Made by a program: the position numbers and the translations under genes. Of a stretch of DNA of 64,000 nucleotides, positions 57,687 to 64,000 are shown piece by piece (the first letter of the stretch is position 1; every line of letters starts with the position of its first letter). The notes under the pieces were generated by a model. It was not told the DNA's origin, did not search any database, and was given only the letters and a program-made list of their open reading frames with translations. Source of the DNA: a virus; the IMG/VR virus record IMGVR_UViG_3300013132_000018, positions 103,648 to 167,647 of that record. One strand, 5' to 3'.

Positions 57687-60174
57687 CTTCGACTGCGACG
57701 GCGCAGTGGTGGGTCTGGTTGGGCCAAACGGCAGCGGCAAATCAACGCTGCTGCACCTGCTCAGCTTTCTGGTGACCGGCGAGTCTGACGACCCCGCGCC
57801 CACCTACGTCCGTAATCTCGAAGGCAACGGCTCGGGCGAACTGACCTTCGAGAAGAACGGCCGCAAGGGTGTCATCTTCCGGCAGGTGGGCAGCACGCCC
57901 AAGCGCACGCTCGAATGGGACGGCAAGACCTACCGCGCGGCCAAGGATGTTGACCGGGTGATGCAGGAGATCTTCGGCGCCGACAAGAAGGCCATCTCCG
58001 CCGCCGTCTTCATCAAGCAGGGCGTGCTGGAGGGCATCCTCTTCGGAGACTACGCCGAGCGGCGCAAGATGTTCATCCGGGTGCTCAACCTGGCGCACTG
58101 TGAACAGCGTGCGCGCATGGTGGCCGACCAGGTGCGGCTGCTGGAGCAGACCATCGTTGACCTTACCCCGGCGCTGCTGGAAGCCCGGCGGACCCTGGAC
58201 ACCATGTCTGGCCGTTGCAGCCTGGAACTGGAAGCGCTGGGACAGACGCCTGATCTGCTGCCGATGCTCAGGCTGGTGCAGACCAGCCGAACTGCGGTGG
58301 CCACCCGCGACACGCTGGCGCAGCAGCTTTCCGCGGCCGACAGCGAGCAGATGAGCCGGATGCAGGGGCTGCAGGCATTGCTGCAGGCGCCTCAGGCCAG
58401 GTGGCTGGACGGCTCGCCGGGGACGCCGTCTCCGGTGGCGCTGCTGGAGCAGCGGATCAGTGAGCAGTTGCGGCTGAAGGCCGCGCTGGAAGATCTGGCC
58501 TGGGACTGGCGCCGACATCAGCAGCTAACGTCCGACCTGCAACAAGTCCAGGTCGAGATTACCCAGCGGCAGCAGGAGCTTGCTGGCATGACTGGCGGTA
58601 GCGATACCCGTGTCTGGCAGGAGCAGCAGCACCTGGCGTGGAAGGCATTGGAGCAGGAACTGCAGTCCGCCTCGCTGCGTAACCTGCAGCAGAACCAGGC
58701 CGCTTCGTTGAAGACCGAAGTTGCTCGGCAAGCGGGCCTGCGGGAACAGGCCAACACCGCCCTGCTGAAGCTGCATGAAGATGGGATTGACGAAAACGCA
58801 TTATCGGCAGCCGCCACCAGCTTGAACCACGACCACGGAGTGCTGCAGTTCATGGAACGGACACTGAGCATGCGTGAGCGGCTCGGCGTTTCGGAGAACT
58901 GTCACGACTGCCCGGAATGTGGGATCAAGCTGGCCGACCCAAAATCGCTTAGTGCCGAGTGTCTGGAAAACCATCGCCGGCTGACGCAAGAGCAAAGGCG
59001 GAAGGTGCAGGAGCAATCGCGATCGCTGCAGGAGCATCAGCAAACACTACGCAAGTGGCAGGTGCAACATGCCGATGCCGAACGGCTACTGGCCGAGCTT
59101 GTCGCGCGGTTGCAGGAAGCAGAGAAGCATCTGGCGGAGACTGCCGGCGTCAGGCCAGTGGAACAACTCCGGGCCGGCATGGATGATCTGCAGACCAAGA
59201 TGCGTCTGGTGGCCGGCACGCAGACGCGGCTCGAAGCTCTTCAGGCCACGGCCCGAACCCACACGGAAGCGATGGGACAGTGCGCCCATGTGCTGCGGGA
59301 AGGTGCGGACAAGGCCGCCGGAGCTTCGATTGAAGTTGCCAAGGTCGTAGCTGGCATTGATGCGCTGCAGGCGGAACTGACGGCGGCCAAAGTGTTCCGT
59401 CAGCAGTATCAGAACGAGACCACCAACCTGCAGCAGACAGTCCAGCGCCGAACCAAGCTGGCGGCTGAGTTTGAAGCCGCCTACCAACTGGCCAAGGCGT
59501 CGCATCTGGAGCAGTTGATGGTGCAGTTCCAGGTAACCACGTCGGAGGCCCTCGAACTGGAGCTTCAAGTGCGGCAGGACAAGCGCAAGCAGCAGGAAGG
59601 CGCGCTCGTGGAACTGCAAAAACAAGTCGAGATCGCCCGGCAGACGGTGGCGGATCTGGAGAAGCGCCAGCGCGCCGACGCAGGCAAGGCCAAGCTGCTG
59701 GAACAGTTGCGGTCGCTGCGCGATCTGTTGCTGGACTCGGGCCTGCCGGCCCGGGTGGTCAAGCATCACTTCGCGCACCTGACCACGCTGACCCAAGGGT
59801 TCCTGCGTGAGATGAACGCTAACTTCGCCATCACGCCGGATCCGGACGAGGACGTCAGCTACCAGTTCATCCGGCTCGATACTCCGGACGGTGTCCGGTT
59901 GCCGATGGCCAAGCTGTCTGGCGGGCAGCGGGTGCGACTGTGCGTGTCGTTCCTGATGGCCGTGCAGCAGTGGCTGGTCAAGGACGTCGGGCTGTTGGTG
60001 CTGGACGAACCCACCGTCCATTTGGACGAGGAGGGCATCGAAAGCCTGGTGGATCTGCTGGCGAGCATGCAGCAGCGGTTGAAGAACACGGACCTGCAAA
60101 TCTGGGTGTGCGATCACTCCCCGAGAGTGGCGCTGGCCATGGAGAAGGTCCTGACATTGAACAAGCATGAGTAG
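57634..60174 (+). CDS. SbcC/Rad50-like ATPase subunit
   Basis: An 846-residue protein. Walker A GPNGSGKST (residues 30-38) at the N-terminus, a long coiled coil in the middle with a CxxC zinc hook (CHDCPECGIKL, near residues 423-433), and a C-terminal ABC half with the signature LSGGQRVRL (near 762) and Walker B LLVLDEPTVHLDE (near 787), followed by an H-loop (VCDHSPRV). It is the ATPase partner of the SbcD/Mre11-like nuclease, as gp46/gp47 in T4. The complex resects double-strand ends for recombination-dependent replication. Confidence 0.85.
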   Translation: MRIKKLTAANYGRHAKVDFDCDGAVVGLVGPNGSGKSTLLHLLSFLVTGESDDPAPTYVRNLEGNGSGELTFEKNGRKGVIFRQVGSTPKRTLEWDGKTYRAAKDVDRVMQEIFGADKKAISAAVFIKQGVLEGILFGDYAERRKMFIRVLNLAHCEQRARMVADQVRLLEQTIVDLTPALLEARRTLDTMSGRCSLELEALGQTPDLLPMLRLVQTSRTAVATRDTLAQQLSAADSEQMSRMQGLQALLQAPQARWLDGSPGTPSPVALLEQRISEQLRLKAALEDLAWDWRRHQQLTSDLQQVQVEITQRQQELAGMTGGSDTRVWQEQQHLAWKALEQELQSASLRNLQQNQAASLKTEVARQAGLREQANTALLKLHEDGIDENALSAAATSLNHDHGVLQFMERTLSMRERLGVSENCHDCPECGIKLADPKSLSAECLENHRRLTQEQRRKVQEQSRSLQEHQQTLRKWQVQHADAERLLAELVARLQEAEKHLAETAGVRPVEQLRAGMDDLQTKMRLVAGTQTRLEALQATARTHTEAMGQCAHVLREGADKAAGASIEVAKVVAGIDALQAELTAAKVFRQQYQNETTNLQQTVQRRTKLAAEFEAAYQLAKASHLEQLMVQFQVTTSEALELELQVRQDKRKQQEGALVELQKQVEIARQTVADLEKRQRADAGKAKLLEQLRSLRDLLLDSGLPARVVKHHFAHLTTLTQGFLREMNANFAITPDPDEDVSYQFIRLDTPDGVRLPMAKLSGGQRVRLCVSFLMAVQQWLVKDVGLLVLDEPTVHLDEEGIESLVDLLASMQQRLKNTDLQIWVCDHSPRVALAMEKVLTLNKHE

Positions 60175-60589
60175 CGTATTCTGGGCACGGACTAACTTCT
60201 TCCGCGTGCGTAAAAGCAAGCGTGAGGAGTTCGGCGCATGGGCGCGTAAAATGAGCCTGACACTGGCCACCTCTGGAACCGACCAGCGTCCGAGTTACTG
60301 CCTGATGGCCGGCGCTGGCGACGGCTGGCCAGCCTACGATCCGACCGGCGAGGATCGCGGCGAAGAGTCGTCAGCGTTCAAGCATCAAATCAGCCGGTTT
60401 CTGGCCCCGGGATCGGTGGCTGTCATGATCGAGGCTGGGTGTGAAGGCATGGCCTATGTCGGCGGGCATGCCATCGCGGTGGATCATCGTGGCAACACCG
60501 TGTCGCTCAGTCTGCAGGATGGCATCATGGACAAGGCTAGTCGCAAGTGGCCGAAATCCAAAATCACACGTCCATCGTATGGCGGCTAA
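60167..60589 (+). CDS. Unknown protein after SbcC-like gene
   Basis: A 140-residue protein overlapping the ATPase stop by 8 bp. It begins SSVFWARTNFFRVRKSKREEFGAWARKMSL and has an acidic middle (AYDPTGEDRGEESSAFKHQISRFLAPGSVAVMIEAGCEGMAYVGGHAIAVDHRG), a compact alpha/beta fold. I cannot name a family. Confidence 0.5.
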   Translation: MSSVFWARTNFFRVRKSKREEFGAWARKMSLTLATSGTDQRPSYCLMAGAGDGWPAYDPTGEDRGEESSAFKHQISRFLAPGSVAVMIEAGCEGMAYVGGHAIAVDHRGNTVSLSLQDGIMDKASRKWPKSKITRPSYGG

Positions 60590-60794
60590 ACTGCGTCCGT
60601 TCGGTTCCCTGTCGGCGAGTTACGACAGTGGTTACACGCTGCCGTTGTTGGTCGGGCATCTGGAGGGTCTGGTGTCCGAAGAAGAGATGATCGACACTGC
60701 CAGCAAAAGTCCGCGCGCCAAACGGCTGGCCAAAGTGCAGGACGCGGTCCAGTTGCTGCAGGAGGCCATTGACATGGGTCAGGAGGATCGTTGA
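60579..60794 (+). CDS. Small unknown protein
   Basis: The ATG at 60579 gives 71 residues, overlapping the previous gene by 11 bp. N-terminal AAKLRPFGSLSASYDSGYTLPLLVGHLEGLVSEEEMID, then a basic helix (SPRAKRLAKVQDAVQLLQEAIDM). Not recognised. Too short for a confident fold. Confidence 0.45.
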   Translation: MAAKLRPFGSLSASYDSGYTLPLLVGHLEGLVSEEEMIDTASKSPRAKRLAKVQDAVQLLQEAIDMGQEDR

Positions 60795-60825
60795 CGAAGC
60801 TGCGGTGTCGGGAGATGCTGGCGGC

Positions 60826-61695
60826 ATGCTGATGACAGCCAGGCTAAAGCTGCTCTCCCCATTCCTCGGTGATCTCCGTCCGGATGTCCATGGCGTGCGC
60901 CGGTTCCGCAAGGAGCAGGGCGATCTCGTCGTGGACATCCGGCTCTGGCAGGACCAGTTGAATGCCGCCGCCAAGAGCCTGGGCTTGCGTTACGACACCC
61001 GCACCATCCAGCCGGAACGTCGGCTGCGCGCCCCCACGCTGCATCTGTATCGCCGCGAATTCTCCCGGGTCCAGGCGGAGCTTTTTGAGAGTATCCGCAA
61101 GGGCACGGTGCTGACGGTCAACCTGCTGATCCGAGAAGATCAGCCCGGCTTTCCTCCACCGACCGCCATGCAGGCGCTGCTGGATTGCGTGGGCGAGTAT
61201 CTCGGGCTGTCGCCGTTTGGCTCGAAGTTTGGCTTCGGCCGTTTCTCTGTTCTGTCGCTTGAATCAAATCATGTCGCTCAATCCGCTGGAGCCTCCGGTT
61301 CCACCCAACACGTCCCGCTTGCTGTGGTCCAACGCGGACCTGATCATCTGTCATCCTCACCCCACGGTGGAGAACTGGCTGCACTACTATCACCGGTCGC
61401 TGGAGAAGCCGGCGCCGCATCTGCCCGCCGAGGTGACGTCCGAAAAGGTGGATCTGTTCCGGGTGCTGAACCAGAACCCGAAGGTGATCGTCACCTACCA
61501 GGGCTTTCTGGACAAGGTGCTGGAACTGACGCAGAAGGCCGGCATGCAGGTGCAGTTTGCCGACCGGAGGGTGCCATTCCCCAACCCGCTGATCGCACAG
61601 GCGCGGGGGTTCCGGCACAGCCAGTTCGAGATGTTCGTCAAGATGTTGCAGCCGTGCCGGTCGGGGTTGTTGAAAGCCCCCACGCGCTACGGTAA
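60826..61695 (+). CDS. Unknown protein, 3' half overprinting helicase gene
   Basis: The probable start is the ATG at 60826 (another at 60832). Residues 1-145 look like a normal folded domain (LKLLSPFLGDLRPDVHGVRRFRKEQGDLVVDIRLWQDQL, then a YLGLSPFGSKFGFGRFSVLSLE end that reads like a natural C-terminus). The frame stays open after nt 61262 and runs 425 bp inside the helicase gene in another frame, giving a Gly/Ala/Pro/Arg-rich tail of about 144 residues. Either the tail is real overprinting or a single-base error moved a stop: a TGA lies in the next frame at 61260-61262. Function unknown. Confidence 0.45.
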   Translation: MLMTARLKLLSPFLGDLRPDVHGVRRFRKEQGDLVVDIRLWQDQLNAAAKSLGLRYDTRTIQPERRLRAPTLHLYRREFSRVQAELFESIRKGTVLTVNLLIREDQPGFPPPTAMQALLDCVGEYLGLSPFGSKFGFGRFSVLSLESNHVAQSAGASGSTQHVPLAVVQRGPDHLSSSPHGGELAALLSPVAGEAGAASARRGDVRKGGSVPGAEPEPEGDRHLPGLSGQGAGTDAEGRHAGAVCRPEGAIPQPADRTGAGVPAQPVRDVRQDVAAVPVGVVESPHALR

Positions 61696-62725
61696 AACGG
61701 CCCTACTGGCCAACACCTGCGCCGTATTCCCGCACGTCCCTACCGTCATCACCGCACCCGGCGCCAGTCTGCTGGACCAGTTGGTTAAGGATCTGCGCGG
61801 CTGGCTGCCGCAGCGGGACATACGGGGTGTGTTCTCGGGCAGCAAGGACCGCAAGCCGTCGGACGACATCTCGGTGGTCAGCATGGATTCGCTGCACAAA
61901 GTTGACGCCGCGGCGACCCGTCTGCTGTTGATCGACGAACCGCACGCGCTGCCGGCGGCCAGCCGGCTGGCCAAGATCATGGCGTTCACCCAGGCCAGAA
62001 TTTACGGCTTTGGCGCAACACTAACCGGACGATTCGACCATGCTGACAAGGTCATGTTCGGAGTGATCGGACCAGTGCTGGCGGAGAAGACCTTCAAGGA
62101 GGCAGTGGCTGAAAACGCCATCTGCAACATCAAGGTGTTCGTGCTGGAGATGCCGGTGCCGGATCATTTCGCCAGCATCACTGACCGGCTGTCCGCCTAC
62201 CGCCGTCTGATCTACCAGAGCGAGGAGTTCAACCAGACGGTGCGTCGGATCACGGCCCAGGCCATTCCGGAGGACTGGCAGACGCTGGTGTTCGTGGATG
62301 AGATCAAGCAGGCCGACCTGGTGCAGTTGATGGTGGACAACGGGACCATCGCCGTGGCCTCGCGCATGTCACCGGCGGAACGACGAAAGTCCATGGAGGA
62401 CATGGCGGGCAACGTGATCAAGCGCTGCATCGCCACGGACATCTATGCCCAGGGCGTCACCTTCCCGGATCTACGGGTCATAGTGAACGCGGCGGGTGGC
62501 GGCGGTTCCACCACCAGCACACAGAAACCGGGCCGACTGGCGCAGATACGGCCAGGCAAGGCGTGCGGCTACATGATCGACTTCGCCTTTCAGGCGCCCT
62601 ACGACTGCTGCGGCAAGGGCGTGACGGCGGTGGTGCGTGACTGCGCTGCCCGGGAGAAGGTGTATCGGGAGAATGGTTACGATGTGGTGCGAGTGAGGCG
62701 GGTAGATGAAATCAAACTGACATGA
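61271..62725 (+). CDS. Superfamily 2 DNA/RNA helicase
   Basis: The ATG at 61271 gives 484 residues; further upstream in-frame starts overlap the preceding gene. Motifs: APTRYGKTAL (Walker A, near 136), LLLIDEPHALP (motif II DEPH, near 218), GFGATLTGR (motif III), VFVDEIKQAD in the second RecA fold, and QKPGRLAQIRPGK (motif VI, near 418). This resembles UvsW/type III-like phage helicases that unwind branched DNA or R-loops. Its place in the recombination/replication operon fits a UvsW-like role. Confidence 0.75.
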   Translation: MSLNPLEPPVPPNTSRLLWSNADLIICHPHPTVENWLHYYHRSLEKPAPHLPAEVTSEKVDLFRVLNQNPKVIVTYQGFLDKVLELTQKAGMQVQFADRRVPFPNPLIAQARGFRHSQFEMFVKMLQPCRSGLLKAPTRYGKTALLANTCAVFPHVPTVITAPGASLLDQLVKDLRGWLPQRDIRGVFSGSKDRKPSDDISVVSMDSLHKVDAAATRLLLIDEPHALPAASRLAKIMAFTQARIYGFGATLTGRFDHADKVMFGVIGPVLAEKTFKEAVAENAICNIKVFVLEMPVPDHFASITDRLSAYRRLIYQSEEFNQTVRRITAQAIPEDWQTLVFVDEIKQADLVQLMVDNGTIAVASRMSPAERRKSMEDMAGNVIKRCIATDIYAQGVTFPDLRVIVNAAGGGGSTTSTQKPGRLAQIRPGKACGYMIDFAFQAPYDCCGKGVTAVVRDCAAREKVYRENGYDVVRVRRVDEIKLT

Positions 62726-63330
62726 TTGACGTGGAAAAACTGGCGTTTGAGTGCGAGCGTTATCTGGAGTGGGATTCGAGCGAAACCTGGGACCGTGCGC
62801 GGCGGCAGGTGTTCGATCAAACGCTGGACGACTACTTGGACGACCAGAACAAGTTGGAGCTTGGGCTCGAAGAGCACCACGAACTGATGGCCTTGCTCAA
62901 AGCAGGTCAGGCTACTGGCCAGGTGTCCGAGTGGAGCGTCTGGTTCGAGAAAGAGCATCCGGCCTGGTTCAAACGGCTGATGAAGGTCTGCGAGCGCGAC
63001 AGCCTGCTGGAGATGTATTGCCAGGACGAATACGACAACCTGGTGGAGGCACTGACCGGTGTCATCGAAGACCTGGGCATCACAGACTGGCTGGCACAAG
63101 GCCGCCAGATGGGCTGGATGAAACGTCGCGGCTACAAGCTGTTCAGTGCGCGAACCGGGAAGGAGTTGCTACGGGCGGTATTACCCAACACGGACTGCAG
63201 CTTCACCATCCACATTCATCCTGAGCATCTAGCCATGCGGGTGTCGCATCATGACGCCCCGACTGGTGAGATCTACTGGCTGACCGCACAACCCTCCGAA
63301 GAAAATGGCGACGCATCCGAAGAAGAATAA
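62722..63330 (+). CDS. Unknown acidic protein
   Basis: A 202-residue protein coupled to the helicase by ATGA. Acidic, with helices (DRARRQVFDQTLDDYLDDQNKLELGLEEHHELMALLKAGQ) and many Trp in the middle (WSVWFEKEHPAWFKRL); the end is very acidic (EENGDASEEE). No motif recognised. Confidence 0.5.
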   Translation: MIDVEKLAFECERYLEWDSSETWDRARRQVFDQTLDDYLDDQNKLELGLEEHHELMALLKAGQATGQVSEWSVWFEKEHPAWFKRLMKVCERDSLLEMYCQDEYDNLVEALTGVIEDLGITDWLAQGRQMGWMKRRGYKLFSARTGKELLRAVLPNTDCSFTIHIHPEHLAMRVSHHDAPTGEIYWLTAQPSEENGDASEEE

Positions 63331-63523
63331 CCAGCAGAAAGTGCTGTCGCTGCTGGATGAGGCGGCGGGAAAACTGAGCGAAGTGCAGATGCTGCTGGCA
63401 CAGGCTGGCGATTCCCGCGCGGAGGACTTGCAAAAATTCCGCCGCCGGTTAAACACCCAGGCCCGCCGATTCCAGGAACACCCGGTCGGCGCAGAGAAGT
63501 ATTGCTATGACCAGCCAGAGTGA
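63305..63523 (+). CDS. Small basic helical protein
   Basis: A 72-residue protein overlapping the previous stop by 26 bp. Lys/Arg-rich start (ATHPKKNNQQK), then helices (VLSLLDEAAGKLSEVQMLLAQAGDSRAEDLQKFRRRLNTQARRF). It overlaps the next gene by 17 bp. Not recognised; could bind nucleic acid. Confidence 0.45.
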   Translation: MATHPKKNNQQKVLSLLDEAAGKLSEVQMLLAQAGDSRAEDLQKFRRRLNTQARRFQEHPVGAEKYCYDQPE

Positions 63524-64000
63524 CAACCAGTCGCCGGTGAACTTGGCGGAGATCGAGGCGCAGATCCGGAAGCATTTCAGCCATTTGAAACAGCAGCAGC
63601 GTAACACCACCTACCGACCGCACGCCAGGTTCAGGAAGCCGGAGATCTGGGAGCGCGCGGCGGAAAATTGTGCCGGACTGCGGGCCAGTCCTTACGCGTT
63701 CGTGCTGGCTGCGTTCATCTACAACACGGTGCCGGGCGGACCGTTTCCGCAGCAGTTGACGGGCGGTGCGGCCATCAAGTGGTATCACGAATACCAGCGC
63801 GCCAACCACGCCAAGGACGACGAGGATCCGTTCCTGTTGAACACGCAGAGCAAGCTGGTGACGGGTCTGTCGATGTCCTTGAACCATCCGTTCGCCACAC
63901 CAGCCGAGGCGCTCATGGTCGAGGCCAACAACCTGCCGGCCTGGGTGCGCGTGCTGCTGGCGCCGGACTATCCTCCAATCTGGGCGTCGTATGGCCGCAC
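63507..64000 (+). CDS. Unknown protein, cut by right window edge
   Basis: The ATG at 63507 begins a frame that stays open to the last base, so at least 164 residues are coded. It begins MTSQSDNQSPVNLAEIEAQI, continues with a basic segment (KQQQRNTTYRPHARFRKPEIWERAAENCAG) and then a helical, hydrophobic part (YAFVLAAFIYNTVPGGPFPQQLTGGAAIKWYHEY). It overlaps the preceding small gene by 17 bp. No motif recognised. Confidence 0.6.
   Translation, partial: MTSQSDNQSPVNLAEIEAQIRKHFSHLKQQQRNTTYRPHARFRKPEIWERAAENCAGLRASPYAFVLAAFIYNTVPGGPFPQQLTGGAAIKWYHEYQRANHAKDDEDPFLLNTQSKLVTGLSMSLNHPFATPAEALMVEANNLPAWVRVLLAPDYPPIWASYGR

Overview
The window is part of the genome of a tailed phage with a contractile tail (myovirus morphology). 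The evidence is a tail sheath with a typical C-terminal core, a tail tube protein, gp25-like and gpJ/gp6-like baseplate proteins, an HK97-type capsid region, a terminase large subunit, and almost no intergenic DNA (ATGA, GTGA and TGATG stop/start overlaps nearly everywhere). The DNA is GC-rich by eye (near 60%) with GC-rich third positions, so many long antisense reading frames are only shadows. The host cannot be named from the sequence. Head, tail, baseplate, fibre and DNA-metabolism genes fill 64 kb without a portal, lysis genes or an integrase being recognised, which suggests a large virulent phage genome; this is inference.

Layout. 0-9.7 kb: head morphogenesis, rightward: several unrecognised virion-type proteins, a putative prohead protease (4578-6041), an Ala/Pro-rich scaffold-like protein, a decoration-like protein and the major capsid protein (8713-9663), closed by a very strong terminator. 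9.8-17.4 kb: connector, neck and tail: adaptor-like, zinc-ribbon neck and tail-completion candidates, then a giant 1459-residue tail sheath carrying a glycine-rich repeat insert and a discoidin (F5/8 type C) domain, then the tube protein and a second strong terminator. 17.4-33.3 kb: spike, probable tail-assembly chaperones with a candidate -1 frameshift, a tape-measure-like protein, hub and baseplate wedge genes. A sigma-70-like factor gene lies inside this cluster at 28.3 kb. 33.3-44.7 kb: adhesion and tail-fibre genes, built from repeated modules, including collagen-like Gly-X-Y tracts and GxGY repeats; a third terminator follows the first fibre gene.

44.7-52.3 kb: a mixed-strand region. 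The only two convincing leftward genes of the window are a large protein with a primase-like zinc-binding N-terminus (44656-47148) and the terminase large subunit (50445-52295). Each starts head-to-head with a rightward gene, with overlapping or nearly touching start codons. Between them is the only long non-coding stretch (48808-49155). It is rich in potential RNA structure, including a GAAA tetraloop hairpin and two mutually exclusive long stems, just upstream of a ParB-like protein read from a TTG codon with a good ribosome-binding site.

52.3-64 kb: a rightward, tightly coupled DNA-metabolism operon: RNase H, NAD-dependent DNA ligase, SbcD-like nuclease, SbcC-like ATPase and a superfamily 2 helicase, with small unknown genes between them. 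The last gene runs off the right edge. Together these could supply primer removal and nick sealing, double-strand-break processing and recombination-dependent replication, while the left two thirds build the particle.
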